Position numbers and translations under genes: made by a program. Positions 15,071-22,396 of a stretch of DNA of 23,137 bases are shown here, piece by piece (position 1 is the stretch's first letter; each line of letters opens with the position of its first letter). A model generated the notes under the pieces. The model searched no databases and was not told the origin of the DNA. It saw only the letters and a program-made list of their open reading frames with translations. This DNA comes from Clostridiaceae bacterium. Its GTDB lineage: Bacteria > Bacillota > Clostridia > Oscillospirales > Acutalibacteraceae. The stretch covers positions 1 through 23,137 of the forward strand of contig CAJGCX010000014.1 in the NCBI GenBank assembly GCA_904501895.1, given 5' to 3'.

Positions 15071-16763
15071 CACCGTGACCTTCCACATTTACTGTGATTT
15101 TATCAGTCACTACTGTTTCTGTCTTATCCCATAATTCCTTGCACACATATTTTTCTGATTTCGGTAATGTTACATTAATAACATTGTGAATTTCGTTTAA
15201 AGTACAGGTCATCTCAGCACTTGAATTTGTTTTATTGAAGAAGCAAACTGCAACCTCATTATTTTCAAGTGGCTTTACGAGAATATCCTTAAGCCCTGCT
15301 TTAATTCTCTTGCACTGAATACCAAGCTTATCCTGATTTACTGCAATAACATCCTTATTAGTAAGAATCTGCAACACCTTATTGTCAGAATCAACTGTAC
15401 CATCAGGCTTTATAAAATCACGGATGTCGTTACCGAGAATAAGAGGAGCAGCCATCATAGACCACAATGTGAAATGGGCCTTATTCTCCTCAAATGTCAG
15501 GTTACCGTTACCAACCTCAAGCATATCAGGGTCGTTGAATGCACCAGGACGAGCATACTCATCAAGTCGTACATTAACCTCATAAATACCCACAACTGAC
15601 AACCAATTTGGCTGAATATCAGGAGTTGTACGCCAAATGTTACCTGCTTTTCCGCCCCATTTCCAAGGTCTGTTCCAACCCCATTCACAGATTGAGTAAA
15701 GAATTTTCTTTTCGTCACAGTTGTTTTCTTCAGCGTATTTTTTTGTAGCTCTTGCAAGCTCCTTACCCATATTTTCATACTGCATTGCAGCACTATCCAT
15801 TGGTGAGCCAACAGGATTTTCAATTGAAATTGTATTAACACCCTTTTTAAGGTGAATTTTAATCTGTCTTCTTCCTTCACGTGAGAAAGCCTTTTGTTCA
15901 GCGATTAAAAAGTCATATTTATCTGTACCGTTAACAGTAACAACGCAGAATTGTCCCTTTGCTGTATTCTTTTTCATAATAAGAGTGAAAGCGTATTCAC
16001 CGTCACAAGGTACTTCTACATTATTAAATTCGATTTTGCCGAGACCACTGTCAAGTCCTTTAACGTAGCTTTGTGAAACATCCTCATAAACTACCTTTGC
16101 ATCACCTGATAAAACTGCTTCCTTCGCTCTGTAAACAAGCTCTTTTTCGAGAAAATTACCCATAATTGAAATACTGTCAATGTATGGAGCTTCAGTAGGA
16201 ATTAAAACGTGATGACAATAGTCATATTTAAAATACTCAATTCCCCATTCAGCAAAGGTTTCAGCATCAATTCGTTCATTATAAAGTGATGCAGGTAAAT
16301 CCTCACATGTAAGTGTACCGTTTGAAGAATAGATACCAAGCTTCATTCCAAGGTCGTTAACCTGATTTACAAGCCACTTGATACCGTGTGGAAATGTTGA
16401 CAAATCACCTTGAAGCTTACCGTTTTCATCTCTCATTGAGGACTGCCAGCAATCGTCAAGGTTTACATAGATATATCCTGCGTCAGCAAGACCTGATTCC
16501 TTCATAGCCTTTGCAATATCAAGGATTACGTTTTCATCAATTCTCTGTCTGAAAATATTCCAGCTTGACCAACCCATTGGTGGTGTTAAAGCAGCACCGT
16601 TATTGTACATTTCGTCCTTTGTATAATGAAATTTTGTTTTTGCAAGTGCTTTTTTAATTTCGCACTTAGGACAGATATCCTTTTTCTTTAAATAAAAAAT
16701 ACCACTACCAACTGCAGTGCCAACAGCTGCAATACCTGATAAAACATTTAATCCTTTTTTCAT
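15039..16763 (-). CDS. GH27 alpha-galactosidase-like enzyme with inserted CBM-like domain and N-terminal anchor
   Basis: The 574-residue protein is a glycoside hydrolase family 27 enzyme, most likely an alpha-galactosidase; beta-L-arabinopyranosidase is the alternative. GH27 landmarks are TPPMGWSSWN (60-69), YVNLDDCW (99-106), the nucleophile Asp181 in FKYDYC, the acid/base Asp382 in WRTTPDI, and FNDPDMLEVGNG. A jelly-roll-like domain resembling CBM family 35 or 6 (about 215-325, with YVKGLDSGLG, a VTVNG strand and KKGVNTISIENP) is inserted between the nucleophile strand and the next barrel strand, which resumes at ILYSICEWGW. The C-terminal beta-sandwich ends the protein. The N-terminus has a hydrophobic segment (7-25) after MKKG, followed by KKK and a CPKC pair. 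It looks like an uncleaved signal anchor. GAGGT precedes the ATG. The gene starts 20-odd bases after a strong terminator, with no obvious promoter. Confidence 0.88.
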   Translation of the reverse strand: MKKGLNVLSGIAAVGTAVGSGIFYLKKKDICPKCEIKKALAKTKFHYTKDEMYNNGAALTPPMGWSSWNIFRQRIDENVILDIAKAMKESGLADAGYIYVNLDDCWQSSMRDENGKLQGDLSTFPHGIKWLVNQVNDLGMKLGIYSSNGTLTCEDLPASLYNERIDAETFAEWGIEYFKYDYCHHVLIPTEAPYIDSISIMGNFLEKELVYRAKEAVLSGDAKVVYEDVSQSYVKGLDSGLGKIEFNNVEVPCDGEYAFTLIMKKNTAKGQFCVVTVNGTDKYDFLIAEQKAFSREGRRQIKIHLKKGVNTISIENPVGSPMDSAAMQYENMGKELARATKKYAEENNCDEKKILYSICEWGWNRPWKWGGKAGNIWRTTPDIQPNWLSVVGIYEVNVRLDEYARPGAFNDPDMLEVGNGNLTFEENKAHFTLWSMMAAPLILGNDIRDFIKPDGTVDSDNKVLQILTNKDVIAVNQDKLGIQCKRIKAGLKDILVKPLENNEVAVCFFNKTNSSAEMTCTLNEIHNVINVTLPKSEKYVCKELWDKTETVVTDKITVNVEGHGVKVFRISAFL

Positions 16764-16779
16764 AAATATACCTCAATAA

Positions 16780-16819
16780 TTTAAAAACAGGTCAGACGAG
16801 CTTTTACACATCTGACCTG
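16780..16819 (-). terminator. Terminator of the rpiR-to-ispH/rpsA operon
   Basis: On the minus strand CAGGTCAGA (plus 16811-16819) pairs perfectly with TCTGACCTG (plus 16788-16796), 9 bp, around a 14-base loop. TTTTTAAA follows. It lies between the ispH-rpsA stop and the GH27 gene. Confidence 0.9.
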
Positions 16820-16852
16820 CAATATTTCTGTTACGGATTTAAAACCGAGTGA

Positions 16853-18868
16853 TTATTCCTCAACAGGAGCTTCAACAGCTTCTTCAACTACTTCTGCAGG
16901 TGCTTCCTCAACAGGAGCTTCTTCAACTACAGGTGGGTCGATAAGAGCCTTGATTGAAAGAGAAACTCTCTTCTTATCGAAGTCGATTTCCATAATCTTT
17001 GCCTTAACAACTTCGCCAACCTTAAGTACTTCAGCAGGAGTGCCGATGTGCTTATGAGCAATCTGTGAAATGTGAACAAGACCATCTACACCAGGGATAA
17101 TCTGTGCAAATGCACCGAATGATGTGAGGCTAACAACCTTACAATCAACTTCACTTTCAACTGGATAATCACGCTTAAGGATTTCCCAAGGATTGTCCTC
17201 AACCTTCTTGTAACCAAGAGAAATCTTCTTGTTTTCCTTGTCAAGCTCCTTAACATAAACTTCTACAGTATCGCCAACCTTAACGATTTCTGATGGGTGC
17301 TTGATTCTTGTCCATGAAAGCTCAGAAATATGTACCATACCGTCAACGCCACCAAGGTCTACGAATGCACCGTAGTTTGTAAGGCTTCTTACAGTACCTG
17401 TGTAAACAGCGCCTTCGTTAACGTTTGCCCAGAATGCATCTTCGATTTCCTGTTTCTTAGCAGCAGCAACCTCACGGATTGAACCTACTACCTTTCTTCT
17501 CATCTTGTTAACCTCGATGATTTTGTATTCAACAGTTGTCTTGATAAGCTCTTCAAGAGAATCATTTCTACGAAGCTTTGCAAGAGATGCAGGAACGAAT
17601 ACCTTAATAGGACCGTCCTGAACAAATACACCCTTGTTATCACCAACGATGCCTGTAACAACACCTGTGTGGATAGCGTCGTCAGCTTCAATGTTTTCCC
17701 AAATAGCACCACGGTCATAAAGACGCTTTGAAAGCTTGATTGTGCCTTCAACGTCGTTTGTCTTCATGATACGAAGCTTGATTTCGTCGCCAATCTTAAG
17801 CTCTGCTTTTGGATTAGCTGATGGGTCATCGCTATATTCATCAAAAGACACATAGCCTGTATGCTTTCTACCTGCAATTTCAACCTGAATTTCAGTTGCA
17901 GTGAAACCAACTACAGTACCTACAACGTTCTGGTCAGAACTCATACTGTTGAGTGATTCCTCAAGCATCTGTTCAAAGCCTGTCTCCTCCATAGTAATTG
18001 TGTTTGCATTTTCAAATTTCTCGGACATAGTTTTTATTACCTCCTTAATTATACCGTCGGGAGTTGAAGCACCCGCAGTAACGCCTATTGACTGAACATC
18101 ACACAAGGCTATGTCCAAAAGCTCTTCTGCCGTTTCAATCAAATAAGTCGGGCAGTTGGGTTCGCAGACTGCTTTAAGCTTTGCAGTATTTGAACTTGTC
18201 CTACCACCGATTATTATCATAGCATCATTTTTTTCAGATAATAACAGCGCTTCTGCCTGTCTTTCTTCGGTCGCATTACATATTGTATCAAAAATTTTTG
18301 CGTTTGTATAGTGTAATTTTATAATTTTAACACATTTTTTCCATTCTTTTATACTAAAAGTTGTCTGTGACACCACAATAAATGGATTTTCAGGGTTAAA
18401 TTTGTTGTTTTCAAAGATTTCTTCAAGCTCATCTGCCGAATTGAAAATGAAGCAGTCACCATTACAGTAGCTTTTAATTCCAACAACCTCAGGGTGCTTT
18501 TTATCCCCTGCCATAAGCACAGGAACATTTTCACTTGAATTTTTTTCAACAATCTTATGAATCTTCTTAACAAAAGGACAAGTGGCATCAATATAATCAA
18601 TTGAAAGCTCCTGACACTTTTTAAGAATTGACTTTTCAACACCATGAGTACGGATTACAACCTTTTTATCAGGTGAAACATCAAGAATATTCTCAATAAT
18701 GTTAACGCCTTTTGAGGAAAGGTCATTTATAACCTGAGGATTATGAATAATAGGACCAAAGGTGCAGATGTTTTCACCCTTTTCCACAAGGTCGTAAAGC
18801 ATTGTAACAGCACGGTTTACACCAAAACAAAAGCCTGCAGTTTTAGCAAGGGTTATATTGACTTGCAT
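16853..18868 (-). CDS. ispH: IspH (HMBPP reductase) fused to ribosomal protein S1-like domains
   Basis: The N-terminal part (about 1-285) is IspH/LytB, the iron-sulfur enzyme making IPP and DMAPP in the last step of the MEP isoprenoid pathway. It keeps the three cluster cysteines (Cys14 in GFCFGV, Cys97 in DATCPF, Cys197 in TICNAT), His42, His75 in RTHG and Glu127 in HPEV. The C-terminal part (about 315-650) holds four S1 RNA-binding domains. The third and fourth are the most typical, with YGAFVDLGGVDGMVHISEL and FGAFAQIIPGVDGLVHISQ. The tail is an acidic Val/Glu/Pro-rich stretch. Such fusions are known in Clostridia and are annotated as bifunctional. The ATG at 18868 is preferred because IspH proteins usually start just before the AKTAGFCFGV strand. 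A GTG at 18880 follows a GGAGG too closely. It overlaps the end of plsC by 16 bases and is the last gene of its operon. Confidence 0.95.
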   Translation of the reverse strand: MQVNITLAKTAGFCFGVNRAVTMLYDLVEKGENICTFGPIIHNPQVINDLSSKGVNIIENILDVSPDKKVVIRTHGVEKSILKKCQELSIDYIDATCPFVKKIHKIVEKNSSENVPVLMAGDKKHPEVVGIKSYCNGDCFIFNSADELEEIFENNKFNPENPFIVVSQTTFSIKEWKKCVKIIKLHYTNAKIFDTICNATEERQAEALLLSEKNDAMIIIGGRTSSNTAKLKAVCEPNCPTYLIETAEELLDIALCDVQSIGVTAGASTPDGIIKEVIKTMSEKFENANTITMEETGFEQMLEESLNSMSSDQNVVGTVVGFTATEIQVEIAGRKHTGYVSFDEYSDDPSANPKAELKIGDEIKLRIMKTNDVEGTIKLSKRLYDRGAIWENIEADDAIHTGVVTGIVGDNKGVFVQDGPIKVFVPASLAKLRRNDSLEELIKTTVEYKIIEVNKMRRKVVGSIREVAAAKKQEIEDAFWANVNEGAVYTGTVRSLTNYGAFVDLGGVDGMVHISELSWTRIKHPSEIVKVGDTVEVYVKELDKENKKISLGYKKVEDNPWEILKRDYPVESEVDCKVVSLTSFGAFAQIIPGVDGLVHISQIAHKHIGTPAEVLKVGEVVKAKIMEIDFDKKRVSLSIKALIDPPVVEEAPVEEAPAEVVEEAVEAPVEE

Positions 18869-19515
18869 TTCTTTCTGCACTCCCTCCAGAGAAGGACAAT
18901 TTCATCCATAACCTTATTAGCTACTTCCTTATTTTCCTTTGTACCACCGTCTTCTGTAAAGCCCATATCCTCATATTTGATTGCTTCACCGAATTTTATG
19001 TAAATGTTACCACCGAATTTCTTACCGTCATCAATACATATAGCAACAGGAACAATGTCACATTTAGCATTTCTTGCAATAAGACCTACACCTGATTTAG
19101 CCTTTTTAGGATAACCGTCCTTTGAACGAGTGCCTTCAGGGAAAATGCAGAGGATTTTACCCTGCTTTACAAGGTCACTTGCATAATTAACAGCAGTTAA
19201 ATCGCCTTTACCACGAACAACAGGGAAAGCATTACAAGCCTTTAATACAGCACCAAAAACAGGGTTTTTGAATACTTCATACTTTGCCATAAAGTGGAAA
19301 AGCTTGTCTTTACATGCAGTTGCAAGGAAAATAGGGTCATAAATGATTGAGTGGTTTGAAGCTAAAATAAAGCCACCCTCACGATTTAAGTTTTCCTCAC
19401 CCTCAACTACTAATTTTACTCTTGTTTTACAAGCAAGGTTGCAAAGAGGTCTTACAACATTAAAACCATTTCTTGTTGTAAAATCTGTAAAATCAAAATA
19501 TTTCTTATCTGCCAT
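18853..19515 (-). CDS. plsC: 1-acyl-sn-glycerol-3-phosphate acyltransferase
   Basis: PlsC adds the second acyl chain to lysophosphatidic acid, giving phosphatidic acid for membrane lipids. The 220-residue protein has the acyltransferase HX4D motif as His55-x4-Asp60 in SNHSIIYDP and the glycerol-phosphate-binding FPEGTRS at 125-131, followed by SGVGLIA. There is no long N-terminal membrane helix, only moderately hydrophobic stretches, so it is probably a peripheral or monotopic membrane enzyme. Its ATG overlaps the cmk stop as TAATG, with AAGGAG inside the cmk end, so translation is probably coupled. Its 3' end overlaps the ispH-rpsA start. The cmk-plsC-ispH/rpsA order recurs in Clostridia as far as I recall. 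Confidence 0.94.
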   Translation of the reverse strand: MADKKYFDFTDFTTRNGFNVVRPLCNLACKTRVKLVVEGEENLNREGGFILASNHSIIYDPIFLATACKDKLFHFMAKYEVFKNPVFGAVLKACNAFPVVRGKGDLTAVNYASDLVKQGKILCIFPEGTRSKDGYPKKAKSGVGLIARNAKCDIVPVAICIDDGKKFGGNIYIKFGEAIKYEDMGFTEDGGTKENKEVANKVMDEIVLLWRECRKKCKSI

Positions 19516-20177
19516 TACATTTTCTCCTTAATTGTATTAATCATTAATTTAATTGACTCTTCGAGAGTATTTCCTGTTGTATTAACTGTTACTGAATCTT
19601 CGGCAGGCTTAAGAGGTGCAATTTCACGATGTGAGTCGTTATAATCTCTTACCTTCAAGTCAGCAAGAACCTCTTCATAAGTAGTTGTACTACCCTTTTC
19701 CTGTAATTCAATAAATCTTCTCATTGCTCTTTCCTCAGGGTCAGCTGTTAAGAAAATCTTAACCTTTGCATTAGGAAGAACAACAGTACCAATATCTCTA
19801 CCATCCATAATACAGTTGTTTTTAGCTGCAATATCTCTCTGTAAATCAAAGAGAAATGCACGTACAGACGGAATTGCTGAAACGTTTGAAGCTGCCATAG
19901 AAGCCTCAGGAAGTCTGATTTCAGTTGAAACATCATCACCGTTTAAGTAAACGTGCTGAACACCGTCAACGAATTTAAGCTCAACGGTGATATTTTCAAG
20001 GACTGCACCAACGCCATCTGCATCAGTTGTAGTAATATTGTTTCTTAAGCAGTAAACACCAACTGCTCTGTAAAGAGCACCTGTGTCAACATAGATAAAG
20101 CCAAGCTCCTTTGCGGCAGCTCTTGCAATTGTGCTTTTGCCTGCACCTGCAGGTCCGTCGATTGCTACATTAATCAT
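19515..20177 (-). CDS. cmk: Cytidylate kinase
   Basis: Cmk phosphorylates CMP and dCMP in nucleotide recycling. The 220-residue protein starts MINVAIDGPAGAGKST, with the Walker A loop at 8-15, then FIYVDTGALYRAV, which binds the nucleotide. IMDGRDIGTVVLP and the LTADPEERAMRR lid region follow. Length is typical. The ATG at 20177 is chosen over an in-frame GTG at 20198 because GAGGAG lies between them at a suitable 9-base distance. The upstream flavoprotein gene stops 4 bases before this ATG, and plsC begins on the cmk stop. Unlike the cytidylate-kinase-like protein at 107-736, this is a conventional Cmk. In many bacteria cmk lies next to rpsA, matching the S1 domains two genes downstream. Confidence 0.97.
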   Translation of the reverse strand: MINVAIDGPAGAGKSTIARAAAKELGFIYVDTGALYRAVGVYCLRNNITTTDADGVGAVLENITVELKFVDGVQHVYLNGDDVSTEIRLPEASMAASNVSAIPSVRAFLFDLQRDIAAKNNCIMDGRDIGTVVLPNAKVKIFLTADPEERAMRRFIELQEKGSTTTYEEVLADLKVRDYNDSHREIAPLKPAEDSVTVNTTGNTLEESIKLMINTIKEKM

Positions 20178-20181
20178 ATTA

Positions 20182-21432
20182 TTATTCTCCTCTATCACAA
20201 GCAGATATTCCTGCTAAATGTCCTGTTGAAAAGGCTATCTGCAAATTAAAGCCACCTGTGTAACCGTCACAGTCAATAACCTCACCTGCAAAATAAAGAC
20301 CCTTGCAAATTTTACTTTCCATTGTTTTTGGATTAATCTCGCTTACCTTGACTCCACCTGATGTGACAATAGCCTCATTAATATCATTAAAGTCAGTTAC
20401 AGTAAGCTTAATACCCTTTATTGTATCGACAAGATTTTTTCTCATTTCCTTTGTAACCTGATTGATTTTTTCACTCTGCTTAATATGAGCAAGTCGCAAT
20501 ACTGGAGAAATAAGAGATTTTGGTAATAACAATGCTAAAACATTGGAAATTGATTTGTTTGTATTGTCAGCAAAATCACGAAGAATTCTTGCATCAAGCT
20601 TTTCATGGGATAATGCCGGCTTTAAGTCAATGAAGATTTCGTATCTTTCCTTTTCCATATCACGCATATGAGCACTTGCTGATAAAATCATCGGACCGGA
20701 AACACCGAAATGTGTGAAAAGCATTTCACCGAAATCATCATAAATTTCCTTTTTCTTTTTTGTGTCAAAGACCTTAATAGCAACGTTTTTAAGTGAAAGA
20801 CCCATACATTCACTACAAATACCCTCATAGCATTTAAGTGCTGACAAGGAAGGACGAAGAGTTGTGATTGTATGCCCTACGCTCTGTGCTAATTTATATC
20901 CGTCACCTGTTGAGCCTGTTTTAGGATAAGAAAGACCACCTGTGGCAATAATTACAGAGTCAGCGTAATACTCATTACCCATTTCTGTAATAACACCCTT
21001 AACACAATTATCCTCTGTAATAAGAGTTGTTACACGCTCCTGCTTTCTCTTGACACCCATATCGGTAATATAGGAATTAAGTGCATCAACAATAGTTACT
21101 GCCTTATCACTTTCAGGGAAAACACGGTTTCCTCGCTCAACCTTTAATTTAACGCCATAATCCTCAAAGAAATACATAACATCCTGAGAATTAAAGCCCA
21201 TATATGCACCGTATAAAAATCTTCCGTTACCGGGAATATTGGAAATGAATTTCTGTACATCATCACCAATATCATTTGTTACGTTACATCTGCCCTTACC
21301 TGTAATCATAACCTTACGGCCAATTTTGTCATTTCTTTCAAGAAGAATAACATCTGCTCCGTTTTCAGCAGAAGCACCTGCAGCCATTGTACCTGCTGCA
21401 CCGGCACCGATTACAATTACACTATTACTCAT
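20182..21432 (-). CDS. HI0933/BaiN-family FAD-dependent oxidoreductase
   Basis: This 416-residue flavoprotein belongs to the HI0933 (YhiN/BaiN) family. The N-terminal dinucleotide fold reads VIVIGAGAAG (5-14), followed by LLERNDKIGRKVMITGKGRCNVTN (30-53), which is strongly characteristic. The C-terminus has the second FAD motif GLYFAGEVIDCDGYTGGFN. The family is widespread and its normal substrate is unknown; the Clostridium scindens BaiN was proposed to act on bile acids, but that should not be transferred here on family membership alone. The start at 21432 (MSNSVIV) is set by GGTGG five bases upstream, which lies inside the end of the regulator gene; the two genes overlap by 8 bases. It is followed 4 bases later by cmk, so it is in the middle of the operon. 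Confidence 0.92.
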   Translation of the reverse strand: MSNSVIVIGAGAAGTMAAGASAENGADVILLERNDKIGRKVMITGKGRCNVTNDIGDDVQKFISNIPGNGRFLYGAYMGFNSQDVMYFFEDYGVKLKVERGNRVFPESDKAVTIVDALNSYITDMGVKRKQERVTTLITEDNCVKGVITEMGNEYYADSVIIATGGLSYPKTGSTGDGYKLAQSVGHTITTLRPSLSALKCYEGICSECMGLSLKNVAIKVFDTKKKKEIYDDFGEMLFTHFGVSGPMILSASAHMRDMEKERYEIFIDLKPALSHEKLDARILRDFADNTNKSISNVLALLLPKSLISPVLRLAHIKQSEKINQVTKEMRKNLVDTIKGIKLTVTDFNDINEAIVTSGGVKVSEINPKTMESKICKGLYFAGEVIDCDGYTGGFNLQIAFSTGHLAGISACDRGE

Positions 21433-22300
21433 TTTCGCCACCATCTGACTTATCATAAACCTGATATTCATCCCAGATGCTTTCAAGCTTATTGAAATTA
21501 TTATAAACCTCTTCACGACGACTGAAAGTAAGGGCAACAATCAAAGCGTTAATAAGGCTTAATGGTGCTACAAGTGAATCAACAACTGATACCATATCAC
21601 TTTTAGCAACAAGAACTGTATCTGAAAATTCTGCAATTGGTGAAACTGCAGAGTCAGTAATAGCAATAATATTTGTACCTCGGTCATTTATAAAACGAAG
21701 AGCATTGATAGTCTGCTTTGAATAACGAGGGAAGCTGATTGCAACACAAACGTCGTTTTCATCAATTCTGAACATCTGCTCAAACATTTCACTACCACTT
21801 GATGTATCAACCAAAACAACATTCTCAAAAACAGGATTAAGATAAAAGTAGAGAAAGCTTGCAAGTGAAGCCGAGCTACGAACACCGAGAATATAGATTT
21901 TACGAGCATTATTTATAAGTGAAACAGCCTTTCTGAACTGCTCCTCACTTACATTTTCAAGAGTCTGACGGATAAGCTCAATATCACCATTGAGAACCTT
22001 TTTAATAGCGTCATCCTCACCGATAAGGGTACTGGAAACCTCCATACGCTGAACAGCAGTAAGCTTTGATTTAATCTTATGCTGAAGCTCTTTTTGTAAT
22101 TCAGGATACCCCTTATAGCCCATTTCAGTTGCAAAACGAACAACGGTTGACTCACTCACTCCAACCTTTTCACCAAGCCTTGAAGCAGTCATAAAAGCAG
22201 CCTTGTCATAGTTAGTTGAAATATATTCAGCAAGCTTTTTGTGACTTTTTGAAAGCTTTTTACCTGACAGGTTATCCTTTGAAAAAATAAATGATTTCAT
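21425..22300 (-). CDS. MurR/RpiR-family transcriptional regulator
   Basis: The 291-residue protein has an N-terminal RpiR-type helix-turn-helix domain (about 1-80), with ASRLGEKVGVSESTVVRFATEMGYKGYPEL as the recognition region. A C-terminal SIS domain follows (about 120-255, with KIYILGVRSSASLASFL, a SGSEMF segment and AISFPRYSKQT). SIS domains bind phosphosugars or amino-sugar phosphates, so the protein probably switches transcription in response to such a metabolite. The start at 22300 (MKSFIF) is preferred because GAGGT lies 7 bases upstream; earlier in-frame starts have no ribosome site and sit inside the promoter. It is the first gene of the operon that continues with the flavoprotein, cmk, plsC and ispH-rpsA. 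Autoregulation through the nearby inverted repeat is possible but not shown. Confidence 0.93.
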   Translation of the reverse strand: MKSFIFSKDNLSGKKLSKSHKKLAEYISTNYDKAAFMTASRLGEKVGVSESTVVRFATEMGYKGYPELQKELQHKIKSKLTAVQRMEVSSTLIGEDDAIKKVLNGDIELIRQTLENVSEEQFRKAVSLINNARKIYILGVRSSASLASFLYFYLNPVFENVVLVDTSSGSEMFEQMFRIDENDVCVAISFPRYSKQTINALRFINDRGTNIIAITDSAVSPIAEFSDTVLVAKSDMVSVVDSLVAPLSLINALIVALTFSRREEVYNNFNKLESIWDEYQVYDKSDGGENE

Positions 22301-22339
22301 TGAATCTACCTCAAACCACATCGAATAAAATACCATAAC

Positions 22340-22369
22340 ATTATACAATATCTGATACATAAAAATCAA
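22340..22369 (-). promoter_or_regulatory. Promoter of the rpiR-baiN-cmk-plsC-ispH/rpsA operon
   Basis: On the minus strand TTGATT (plus 22364-22369) is 18 bases from a consensus TATAAT (plus 22340-22345). The leader to the ATG at 22300 is about 35 bases. No other clear promoter was found within the operon. Confidence 0.78.
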
Positions 22370-22373
22370 TAAG

Positions 22374-22395
22374 TTTTGCAGGATTTCTTGCAAAA
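22374..22395. repeat. Inverted repeat upstream of the rpiR promoter
   Basis: TTTTGCA (22374-22380) and TGCAAAA (22389-22395) are perfect 7-base inverted arms separated by 8 bases. The element lies between the tmcAL stop codon and the -35 box of the regulator promoter. That placement fits an operator. A weak terminator for tmcAL is the alternative, but no T run follows the stem. Confidence 0.5.
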
Positions 22396-22396
22396 A

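Noticed and set aside
16764..16852. Leader peptide or regulatory RNA between ispH-rpsA and GH27
   Set aside because: The stretch is explained by a simple 9-bp terminator hairpin, with no short frame having a ribosome site.
20182..21432. A bile acid conversion gene cluster, suggested by the BaiN-like protein
   Set aside because: The family is widespread in bacteria without bile acid metabolism, and no other bai-type gene is nearby.
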